From: Ficedula albicollis
Taxonomy: Eukaryota; Chordata; Aves; Passeriformes; Muscicapidae
Direction of reading: 5' to 3'
Assembly (NCBI RefSeq): GCF_000247815.1
Contig: NC_021681.1
Location: 6,198,713 to 6,262,712 of the forward strand
Length of the DNA stretch: 64,000 nt
The position numbers were made by a program, and so were the translations under genes. This document shows, in pieces, positions 54,657 through 64,000 of this stretch. Each line of letters opens with the position of its first letter. The first letter of the stretch is position 1. The notes under the pieces are model-generated. The model ran no database searches, had not been told where the DNA came from, and saw only the letters and a program-made list of their open reading frames with translations.

Positions 54657-57600
54657 CTGGAAGGTGTGGAAAGCAAATCAGTCACCAAGTGCTCGGGTTG
54701 TGCTCTCTGGGCTCTGGAAATTCCCCACAGCAGCACATCACCCACACTATATGTACCAGGCCCTCCTCCCCTCAGAGCTGCTCTGCTCCACTGCAAGAGG
54801 GAAACCTTGGAACAAGCTTCTTTGTGCCTCCTCATCAGTCTCAGGATGAAGCAATGCAGCCTGTGAGAGGAGCGAGGTCCTGCAGAAGCAGCAGACTCAA
54901 CCTGAAGATTCCACAGGGCAGCACACTGGCTGTATATTCTTATCTGCACAGCATTTGATTACCAGCAGATACAGAGCAAATAAAATTGTCCCATCACACA
55001 TTAAAGAAATAAAACATGCTCCCAAAAGGACCAATGTTCCCACCAGCAGGTCATGTTCATTGCTATGCAACCACTGGGAAGATGTTTTCACTCACTGTAT
55101 AAAAGAGAAAGACAGGCTCACATTGTCCTCTGTATTTTTCCAGAGCATCAATGGAATCAACTTCAGCCTAAAAGGAATGTAAAATAAAATAGGTGTTTCT
55201 AGAAAAGCATTGGTCAGAGCTAGGGGCACAGCCAGCTCACAGCTCAGTTCCAGTGCCTGAGAAACAGGTATATGTCACCTGCAGGAGCTGGAGCAGTGCT
55301 CCTGTGGGACACGGATATCTATTCCCCACAGCTTGCTTGGCTAAGTCCCAGAAAAAAAGCCTGAAAAGTGAATTCAGGGCTCCTGCCCATGAGGACTGAG
55401 AAAAGTGCCAAGAGGAGCTGCAGTGGCAGCAGAGATGGGAGGGCTGAGCCAAGAGAAACCTCACTGCCCTTGCTCTGTCCTCAGTCCAGAGCTGCCACCA
55501 GCCAGGAAAGGCACCAGAACATACAGTCACCACATGGCTGGGGCAGGGGGGGACTTCAGTCCCAGGAGGGCTCCAGTCCCAGACCCTGCCCCGGGCAGGG
55601 CTTCTCTCAGTGTTACAGGAGATTGCTCAAGGCTGTGTCAGTTTTGAGCTTTTCCAAGAACCAGCTCTGCACAGCACTCTGGGATCTTGTCCCACCTGAA
55701 TACTTTTCCCTTCTATCTACTTGGACCTTTCCCCGAAGCAAATTATCCCATTATCCCTTGTCCTGTTGCTGTGTTTCCCTGACAGACATCAGTATCTGCC
55801 TTCTCCATCCTCTCCCCACTAGACATCTGTCCCTTTTTCTCTTCAGGATGACCAAATCCAGCTCCTTCAGCCTCTCCCTGTTCATCAGAGGCAATGTGTT
55901 AATGTCTCTGTCTAATGCTACTTGCTTAAGTAGAAATCTAGAAAGCTTAGAGCAGTTGAAGCCTGAAAATCCTTAATTATATTAATTCTCATAGATATAC
56001 CCAAGCCCCTGTATGTGACAGGTTCACTCCCAGCAGCTGCAGCTCCTGCACTGCTATGGTTTGGGCTAAATATTGGAAAGATAAGTGATATCAGCCCTTA
56101 GACTTCAGCTGGTTTCACAGGACTGGGTATTTCAAGCAATGCCAAGTGAGATCTTACCACAGCAAAATGCAGGAGATTACTGCCAACTTCGTTCCTGATT
56201 TTTTTGAACAGATTCACTACTGGTTTGCACGGGCCACACCAGGCTTGAAACACATCGACAACTGCAAGCAGGAAAATGGATCAGAATGAGGTGAAAATGG
56301 GTCAGCCGGGACACAGACCAATAGACCATATGCTAGAAGGGCTGGATTCAGCTCTGAACTGGAAACCCTTGCAAGGTTTGAAATGCTGCATCAGAGGACA
56401 GAATTACATTACAAAATAACAAGATAAGAATGATGTGGAGGAGTCTTAAGTAGAAACATGGACATGGCTGTGACCTTGGAGGTAGCAGATTTCCCAGGGA
56501 AAACTGCTGCACACAGGCAGAACACATGAGGTTTTCCCAAGGATCTTGGGAGCCAGGGCTGTTCCTTGTGCTGGGGGCAGTCCTGTTCCAAGCAGTGGAG
56601 ACTGGACCAGCACTGCTTGGATTGCATAGCTGCCCCACATAAATGAAGAGGACTACAACCTCCTGCTGGTCTCAACTCAGAGTATTTTTTTTCTTCCATT
56701 CATGGTAAAGGGAATGGAGAGACTGACTAAACATCCTTAACACTAATAATTCCTAATAGTCCTGGTGTCCTTTCAACATAGAGCAAGAGCAATTCAGTGT
56801 GCTGACCAAACCCTTACCAATGAGTCCTTTGAGACACAGCACTTCTTCCCAAAGCTCCTGGCTAGTAATGTTAATCTGTGTGGAAAATTGAAAAAAACAG
56901 TAAAAGCCACAGTAATTCATCAGGTACTACCCAGTTGCTGCAAACATATTGACAGATCACTCCAGAGGGACATACCTGACTGAAGAGGCATTACCTGAGC
57001 ACTCAGGAAACTCCTCTGACTGTTATTCTCTCATCTCTGACCAGCTGATTGAGATGTCTCTCAAGATCCAAGAAAAGGCAGAGGGAAAGGACAGCAGCAT
57101 CCAGCCAAGGGCAGGACCCTCCCATTTAGTGGCGCTACTGCAACAGTGGCTGCCTGGGGATCCCAGACTCAGTTTGCAGAGAGTTGTTTTGGGGCTTGGC
57201 TGCAGCCCCCAAACTGGGATCCCAGACCCACAGCACCTTGTCAAGATCTCCATCTGCCTGCCCAGGGTTCCAGTTGAACCACACCCCATTCAGGCCCAGT
57301 CCTCACAGGGTTTATGAAACACCTGATTCTCCACCAGCAGTTTCTTACCTTGCCTGGACACAAATTCTACTATTTGAGATGTTTCAGCCTTGATAGACCA
57401 ACTAAACTAGTAAATACACATTTTCCATGATGTGTGGGCACTAGAGGGTGGTCTGAACCCAGCATGTCCTTACCTGAAGTCCCAGCTGTTACCTAAAGAC
57501 TTCAAAGCACAGTAAACAAAGAACACAAAATTCTAGGCTGGGAGGGGCCTGTGAAGTCCTTCACTTAATCTCCTGCACAAAACTCAGCATTAGATCAGCT

Positions 57601-59409
57601 TGCTCAGAGATTGACCCTGTCAAGGATGCCCTAGACCATTCCATACACAGCACCACCCACTCTACTATCCCACACTCCCAATACTGTTTTTAGAAATATA
57701 TCCTATATCTTAGAATATATCCTATATCTTAGAAATATATCCTTATATCCTTAGAAAGGATATAATCCTTAGCATCTTCCCCATCTGACAGGACTTGGCC
57801 TTCAGTATGTACTTAGAAAAAGACAGAGTTAAAATAAAAAAGGCTTCTTGAGAAATGCAAGATCTCTTTTTGTTCATCCTGAACAATGAAGATGCCTAAT
57901 TCCTTCCTTAGTGGGTATCATCAACCCCAACTACATTTAGACTGCAGTGAAAGACAGTAGGTTGCATCAAGGCCAGCTATTTCACAATAATTAACACCAA
58001 TGGGCATAAAAGGGCTGCTGAAATCTCACAGCCAAGAATTCCAAGAGTAGAAACTCCCTCTCCCAGGTGTTCAGAGCTGTGTCACTGGGGGTCACACGGG
58101 GTGGTTTCTCCAGGGCCTTGTCTCACTCAGGGAACAGGGAGCTGTTCAGACACCTCCATTTATTTGCCTGTTCAACACATGACCCCAAGCTTAGTCTTCT
58201 CAGAGAACACCTGCAGAACTACAAAATTTAATTATTCCTAGGGAATAATTAATAGGGACCACCCTTGGAGTGTTTCACAGAATGCTAATGAGTCTCAATG
58301 ATTTACAACAGTATTTTGTGATAATGAATTTGGCCACGAGTTCAACTGCTGGACTCAAATACTGCTGGCACTCTTCAAGGTGCTTTGCTGATTTGGATGT
58401 CCTGAGGCTGCTTTGACTTGACTTTTCTCTAAAAAAACAGATCCCTTCCAGGACATCCCCTCATGTCCTACACAGGCTCAGCTTTCATCTGCAGATGTAA
58501 AAAATCTCAGTTTTACAGATGTAGACCCAGATTTCCTTTCACTGCCAAAGGGGCAGAGTCTTAGTTCAAATCATGTTCCCCATCCCACAGGAACACAGCA
58601 GGACAAGCAGCAACAGAAACTATTCCTACCTTCATAAAGTGCCCCTCTTTCCTTGTTACATTGTTCACATTTCCAGTTCAAACAGTGAATAAACAAGATC
58701 ATAGAGCCCATAATCCCTTTCATTATTTCTCTCTTGAGAAAACTGAATTGCTCTCAAAATTTGAAGCAGACCTGCAGAACCCATTTTCAGTTTTCAATGT
58801 TTTTGTGTCATGAATTGCTCTTACATCCCCCTTATCCCCATGCAGTTGTTATAAAAAGCATCACTAGGTCAGCTGTGCAGTGTAAACAGGAAAAACTCCT
58901 CTACACATCACTGTGAAATAGATTTTTCAGCCTTTGAGTCTTTCTTTTACCTCCTAACTTTTCTACCTTTACAGAAATCTTCCTGAATACATGACCTGGT
59001 CAGAAACATCCAGTAACTCTTGCTATCCAGATGCGCCAACCCCAGTTCTCTACTCCTAAATATCCTCTGACATCTACCTCACAAAACAGGCATTTTGGTC
59101 TGTGACAGCAGCCAAACCTGCGCTAGGCCCCAACAGCCCCAAACACAACCTGCAGCCCTGCAGCACCTCCCTGTGCACCCCAGATCCATGACTGGGAACA
59201 CGTGTGACCTGCCGGGTGCTCCCACGCTTCCCACCTGTCTCCAGGAATGCCTCTTCCCCACAAGGACCTCGCAGTGAGGCTTTGCCAGCAGACTCTGAGA
59301 TACCCCAACGCTGAACTCCATCCTTTGCACTTACTGAGAGTTTACAAAGTCTGCTAAAGGCCTGGCTACTACTGACCTGCAGCACTACCTCCTTTTTCTT
59401 TGCAGCCAT
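54528..59409 (-). CDS. NME9: NME9/TXNDC6-like thioredoxin-domain gene (5 exons, no NDK domain)
   Basis: Five exons (33, 58, 104, 72 and 129 nt) join in phase to 131 codons plus stop. The product is a thioredoxin fold with the active site WCGPC in exon 3 (VVDVFQAWCGPCKPVVNLF), the cis-Pro segment CEPVFLFY in exon 4, and GGELVDVVRGANAPLL in exon 5. The sequence follows recalled human NME9 closely over this domain. Human NME9 continues with a nucleoside diphosphate kinase domain and localises with microtubules and cilia. Here the frame stops 18 codons after TILKYLAG, and no NDK-like exon is visible down to the VPS8 promoter. Either this is a thioredoxin-only form, or downstream exons were lost, or a donor inside exon 5 leads to exons I could not see. 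NME8 is the alternative family member, but CKPVV favours NME9. Confidence 0.82.
55096..55167 (-). CDS. NME9: NME9-like exon 4
   Basis: AEVDSIDALEKYRGQCEPVF then LFYT. It contains the conserved cis-proline segment of thioredoxins (EPVFLF). It has 72 nt, phase 0, with a GTGAGT donor. Confidence 0.9.
55690..55960 (-). mobile_element. Probable CR1 LINE fragment
   Basis: ccagctccttcagcctctcc then ctgttcatcagaggc, preceded by a 'cccattatcccttgtcctgttgc'-like block, fits the order of antisense CR1. It is degenerate and lies in NME9 intron 3. Confidence 0.5.
56158..56261 (-). CDS. NME9: NME9-like exon 3 (WCGPC active site)
   Basis: It encodes VDVFQAWCGPCKPVVNLF and ends LLHFAV. Both redox cysteines are present. 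The acceptor is TTGCAG and the donor GTAAGA. Confidence 0.92.
56818..56875 (-). CDS. NME9: NME9-like exon 2
   Basis: INITSQELWEEVLCLKGLI, matching NISTQELWEEML of human NME9. The acceptor is CACAG and the donor GTAAGG. It ends in phase 1. Confidence 0.88.
57530..57680 (-). mobile_element. Possible CR1 LINE 3' fragment
   Basis: ggctgggaggggcctgtgaa and the following 'tagatcagcttgctcagag' resemble an antisense CR1 3' end, but the match is loose. Confidence 0.35.
57684..57770. repeat. AT-rich tandem repeat
   Basis: Repeats of tagaaatatatcctatatct with variable length, intronic in the NME9-like gene (intron 1). Confidence 0.8.
59377..59409 (-). CDS. NME9: NME9-like exon 1
   Basis: MAAKKKEVVLQ, from an ATG at 59,409 to a GTCAGT donor in phase 0. 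It matches the human start (KKEIALQV) in style and length. The region upstream (59,480-59,960) is GC-rich and a plausible promoter. Confidence 0.82.
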
Positions 59410-60010
59410 CCTTCTGCAGGAACAGGGTCCTTTGAGCAGCTGTGCCAAGCACAAAGCACTACAGATCCAAGTGCTGGCCAACCTGCACCACGGAGAGAGC
59501 TTTTTACCCGTCTCTGCTGCTGCAGCCCGGACACAGCAGCCACAGCACGGGCCTGCTGCAGCGCCCCAACCTGGCCCCAGCTTTGCTCACACCTGCTCCG
59601 AGAGCCGAGCTGCTGCTGCAGGGCCTCAGCGGCCGCTCCCTTCAGGGCCTTGTGCAGCAGCTGGCAGGAGCCCGAGGCTGCCATGGCAGCGCTGCCATCG
59701 CCAGGGCAGCGCCAGCCCCGCCCAGCCCAGCCCAGCCCAGCTCCCTCCCCCGTGTCCCGGGCTGGCTGCAGCGTGCCAGTCCAGCTCCATCTCCCCTGGG
59801 ACTCCTGCAGCAGCAGCTGCAGGTGGAGCCTTTCTCCCTTCTGTGCCTGCCTCAGCTGCCTGGCACCCCCAGCCCAACACTCACCCTCCACTCCAGTCTT
59901 CCCACCTCTATCCTAAACTGGGGGCTCAAAGCAAGTCGGAGCACTGAGCAAGGGTATCCCCCTCCAAAAAAGCTCCGTTGGGGGAGGTTTGTGGTTTTCT
60001 TTTCCTCTCT
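59410..60010 (-). promoter_or_regulatory. Likely NME9 promoter region (GC-rich)
   Basis: GC-rich DNA upstream of the NME9-like ATG, with a short cccag pentamer run near 59,713-59,742. Long open frames on both strands here (168-191 codons) follow from base composition. No start site can be fixed. Confidence 0.45.
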
Positions 60011-61125
60011 GCAGTGAGAGCAGTGCCAGTGCCCAGCAGCCCTGGCAATGCCGTTTAGGCAGGGCTGCTGCTCTTACCCCATCCCTTCCAACACCTGGGC
60101 ACGCTGGGCTGCAGAGGCACACCTTGGGCTGCTCCTTGTCACCCAGCACACGACTCTGCTGGCCTGGTCCTCCAGCTGCCCACTGGCCTCCTGGCTGAGG
60201 ATTGTTTGGTACATCAATGCCCCCAGAATGTCTCTTTTTGTGGCAATCAACCTGCAGAAAAGCCCTGATGATTTTGACCACCACTGACAAGTCTGCAAAC
60301 TGATGACTCTTGTGCTCACATTTCAGGATTGCCCAAGCCCATTTAAAGCCATTTTCTACTCTTAAAGAACCTAATCTTAGGCACCTAAATTATTCCTCTG
60401 CCTGCTGTGTCCCTGCTTCAAAGCCCATTTAAAGCCATTTTCTACTTTTAAAGAACCTAATCTTAGGCACCTCAATTATTCCTCTGCCTGCTGTGTCCCT
60501 GCTTCAGAAGTTTTGCTGAGGCACAGCATCCATAGCAATGGGTAAAGTCTGTAAAAATAAATTTTAAAAAGTATGAGATATTTGCCTTTAGAATATCCTG
60601 GCACAAGCTGCTTTACACAGGTTACGTGGCTTCTTTCACTACCACAATGCAAATCTGTGACTGGAACTATTGTTCCATATATGTTTTATTTGATTTTCTG
60701 TGTGGGAAAGAGTCCAAATGTGGAATGAAGGTGGTGGGAAGAGACAAGGGTACCACTGTCTGACAGCTGGTGTCCCAGATCCCCCATTCAACTATTCACT
60801 TTGTAGCACGTGTAACCTCTGAAAGAAGGACTGCCAACACCAGACCCATATATAAAGAGGACATACTTATCAACATCCACCAGGATGGCTTTTCAGCAGA
60901 GAAATGGCCCAAGAACAGCAGAAATCCTGGTGATTCATATGATGTCCAGACAAACTTTGCTTTGGTTCTGTAAGCAACCCTGGAATTCACAAGCTGTTGC
61001 TACCTCATTGAGTTGGGAAAGCTCTGGGTGATCAGGAAAGTCTGTCCCACTGTGAATTTCAGGCTGTAGAGAAGCTGGCACAGAGAGTTCATATTTCTTC
61101 AGGAAGCTGAGAAAAATCTAGATGT
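60011..61125. other. Intergenic between ARMC8 and NME9
   Basis: It contains an 86-bp tandem duplication (60,336-60,508). No exon is recognised. Confidence 0.5.
60336..60508. repeat. 86-bp tandem duplication, two copies
   Basis: Copies start agcccatttaaagccatttt at 60,336 and 60,422. There are two or three single-base differences. Confidence 0.92.
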
Positions 61126-63561
61126 TCTGGTAAAGTTCTTTTTATTTACAGTATTCTTCTTTTTGTACATACCTATAGCAACATCAAAAATTATTCACAA
61201 AGTTTAACTGAATGTAAAAATGTTCTCATCCAACAGTTTGTCCTCTCTATACCTGTGGAAAACGTCAACTGTTCTCATGCAGCAACAAGATTGTCTGAGC
61301 ATTGGTTTTCAGTTTTTCTGGCAGACTTTTAGGAAACCACCTCAAAACTTGTACAGAGATACTTTTACTCACCTTTTTTCTGAACACCTGTAGGCACCAA
61401 AGTTCTATAGAGTCAAACTCAGATTTGCTTTAAGAAATGTAGCTGGGGAATGATGAGAAGAGATACATAAGAACTTGAGGAGTGCAAATGGGGCAGGGAA
61501 GTGCCCACTGGACAGCTTTGCATTTACCATACCTGCCTCAGAACTTTTTTCTCAGTTCAAGCAAAAATATATTTGAATTTTATAAACAAGACTTTCCTTC
61601 TGAGGTACTGAGATTTAACAAGTTCTCACATATTTTTACTTTCCCTTTTGTTCAACCTCCAAAGTCCATCATGAAACATTTGCAGAAGGACGTTAAAAAA
61701 CTGCCACTTACTGCAATGCCTGGGGAAAAAGTGTCAGGTGCTCACTTTTATTTGTCTTTGAGAGTGGAAGAAGTTACATGAAATGCAGATATTCTCCTTT
61801 GCAACCAAGTGATAACAGTTATCTGATATACAGCACATTCAAATTCCAGGCCAAACTGTGGTCACATTTTCTGACACAAAGAGTTACCTTGGGAAAAAAG
61901 TAAGGCTGTCATCACAATTTGACCTTCTGATTAGAAATAAAAGATTTAGATAATTATCAAAATTGGTTAGCAAAGTTACAGACTTCTCTTCTTGCTGCAG
62001 CCTTCCTGAAGCTCAGTGTAAGAGAAGGATTTGGTTTAAGACATTGGCTGCAAATTCTAGTGCCTGTTAGTTCTATGTAAATACAGTGTCTGTGGAGTCT
62101 GACTATGAACTATGGTCTAAACTGAAACCAGAAAGAGACCTGGGCAGAGGGTCAGAACCCTGAACTGCTTGAGGAGATTGGGAAGCCACTGGGCTCTGCC
62201 ATTCCAGCCTGAGCTCACAGAGTCCCCTTCACTTGTACTCGTGTTTCCCCCTGCACTTGCAGGCACCATTTCAGGAACATACAGACACTCAGGGCTTCTG
62301 GATGCAGTCACACCCCACCAATTATCCAGCAATCTAAATCCATGCATGTGTGTATAGCTGCATATATACAGAAAATATGTAGCAACATTACTGAGCCACA
62401 AAACAAGACAAGGTTTTCCATCCCTTCTCCCACTTAATGCACCCAGTTGATAATTTGTGGAAATAATTTGGAAGTCACTTAGCTATTAGTGGAGATAAAG
62501 GATGCAAAACAAAAGCAATCCCTTAATCCTGCTTGCCAGCTCCTTCTAGTCTCTGGAAGGTGTAACTTCTGCAACACACTGTTTGCTCTGCTGATATCAG
62601 TGATCAGCAAATCCTTCTCACCATGAATAAGACAATCCTTCAGCAATTAGCTGAGCAAGATCCTGGCTGGCAAAGCAAGAGCTTATTCCTGCTGATCTTG
62701 CAGCCACCTGCTCCTTTCTGAAAAGCATCAGTCATGCTAACCCTGAAGTATGAGCTTGTTTTCCAAAAATGTAAAGAAAGCCAAACCCAATCCAGTTGGG
62801 CCATTCCATGAATTTGAACATGTCATCAATACCAGGTGACCTTGTATTGTGGCAAAGAACTCTTGGACCTTGTCAGTACAGAATGTGCAGCTTGGAATTT
62901 GAAGTCTATTGTCTCCCTCTATTTTGCTCTTTAAAAATGAAGTATAATGTAAGTTAAGCTGAAGTTCAGAAATGCATATATTTTACTTAAAAACATTCAT
63001 CTGTTCAAAATTCAAAATAAACTTTATGGGATACAACAGTTTGGTTTTTTTTTTTAAATAACATTTCATTCAAACGGTATATAATTCATTGAAGTATTCG
63101 TACAGCAAACAATGGTTAACCCTTGAAAACCTGTAGAAAAAGATTTTCACACAAAAAAAAGGAAAACCAAAAGTGAGGTCTCACACCCACACACTCAGCC
63201 CGGCACACGCACGCACTCGAGCACCCACGCACCCACACAAGGCTGCAGCAAAAGCAGAGAATTGGAGGCCCAAAAGGAAAACGATGACTGATTGTTCTAT
63301 CTGAGAGTCCAGGTAGCTCAGGAAAAAAAACCCAAAAAACCAAAACAACCCCCCCCGAGTCCTCTGAGTAAAGAAACTACCTCAAGAAAATTCTCAAGTG
63401 CACTGGAGACCTGATCATTCAAACTGTTTCTGCAAAGCAGCTCCCTGCACCTGAGAAAAATGCAGCCCAAGGTGACTTGTGCAAATATAAGGAATCAGGA
63501 GTATCTCCTGCTATTCCTTAAGTAGACATGAGGGGTGTCCATAGATTCAATTAGTCTTTGA
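61126..63561 (-). other. Putative ARMC8 3'UTR and downstream DNA
   Basis: Downstream of the ARMC8 stop. AATAAA occurs on the minus strand near 61,140 and 61,747. A block at 63,040-63,120 (gtatataattcattgaagta) has the look of conserved 3'UTR but no canonical signal close by. The true end of the transcript is undecided. Confidence 0.4.
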
Positions 63562-63595
63562 TCATGCAAGGTACTGCTGGAGTGCTGTCTTCGCC
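63562..63595 (-). CDS. ARMC8: ARMC8 terminal coding exon (partial gene)
   Basis: After a CTTTCTTGCAG acceptor the phase-2 frame reads AKTALQQYLA and stops at TGA. This matches the recalled C-terminus of ARMC8 (KAK.ALQQYLA), an armadillo-repeat scaffold of the CTLH/GID E3 ubiquitin ligase. Only the last 34 coding bases are in the window, and the rest should lie above position 64,000. ARMC8 next to NME9 fits known vertebrate synteny. The match is short, so the call rests partly on context. Confidence 0.7.
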
Positions 63596-64000
63596 CTGCA
63601 AGAAAGAACAACCCATTAATTACAGGAGTCTGGCTTCAGCAGCAGCAGCTTCATGGGCACCCTCAGAGCGTGCCAGCAGAGAGGGAGGGAGAATGGCTGA
63701 GGAAAAGGCTCCCTCACTTTGGAAGGATCTGGCCCATGGTGCAGAAATGCTCTTGTTGTAACTGTTAAAGAATCCACCTGGCATCCAAGGATAACCTGAT
63801 CTAGCCACTGACACTGGATCCCAGCACAAACTGCGGCACTCCCAGCATGGTGGGGCTTGGGATGTGTGTTATACACACCTTCCAAAACCCCTCAAGAGCA
63901 GTCACTGAAGAGCAATTGCTTTCTGCAATACAGGTGTACCATGAAAAGCAGCTCTTTGAGCTGAGAAGCAAGGAGTGTCAACTCAGAATATACTAAAGGC
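63596..64000 (-). other. ARMC8 last intron (partial)
   Basis: Sequence upstream of the terminal exon acceptor. I see no further exon in this 405-bp end of the window. Confidence 0.55.

Larger units (their letters stand above)
56876..59376 (-). other. NME9-like intron 1
   Basis: A 2.5-kb intron with a possible CR1 fragment and an AT-rich repeat. I see nothing else. Confidence 0.6.

Noticed and set aside
59385..60017. Overlapping frames of 168-191 codons on both strands
   Set aside because: They coincide with the GC-rich NME9 promoter, and the Ala/Pro/Gln-rich translations reflect base composition.

Overview
The window is vertebrate nuclear DNA, most likely from a bird. Short spliced exons with GT-AG borders sit in AT-leaning introns. 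There are several old CR1 LINE 3' ends of the avian type, all in antisense orientation, and a compact CpG-rich promoter. No bacterial, viral or organellar gene organisation is seen. The species cannot be named from the sequence alone.

Region 1 (1-53,113, minus strand) is VPS8, the CORVET-specific subunit of the endosomal tethering complex. I placed 40 coding exons, from the start codon at 53,113 to an exon ending at 3,895. Every exon border keeps phase, and the exons add up to 3,501 nt, or 1,167 codons with no stop. They cover the acidic N-terminus, the beta-propeller and nearly all of the alpha-solenoid. The last roughly 250 residues, including the RING finger, must lie below position 1. The introns carry CR1 fragments and an unusual number of young two-copy tandem duplications.

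Region 2 (about 51,899-53,280) is the VPS8 promoter and first exon. A degenerate 36-bp minisatellite lies in intron 1. A block of about 491 bp holding the whole first coding exon, its donor and part of the 5'UTR is present twice, 582 bp apart, with the coding parts identical.

Region 3 (54,528-59,409, minus strand) is a five-exon NME9/TXNDC6-like gene of 131 codons. It has a thioredoxin fold with a WCGPC active site, but its frame stops right after the thioredoxin domain, and no nucleoside diphosphate kinase exons are visible in the window. Its best poly(A) signal, at 53,279-53,284, lies about 170 bp upstream of the VPS8 start codon.

Region 4 (about 60,000-64,000, minus strand) ends with the last coding exon of ARMC8 (63,562-63,595), a subunit of the CTLH/GID ubiquitin ligase, followed by its 3'UTR. 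ARMC8, NME9 and VPS8 are thus head-to-tail on one strand. VPS8 serves endosome tethering, NME9 is a ciliary or axonemal thioredoxin, and ARMC8 serves ubiquitin-dependent turnover. They share a neighbourhood rather than a pathway.

I did not find an undescribed biological system. The items most worth checking are the duplicated VPS8 first exon in its minisatellite, the thioredoxin-only NME9, the alternating higher-order repeat in VPS8 intron 27, and the run of short tandem duplications, some of which copy splice signals.
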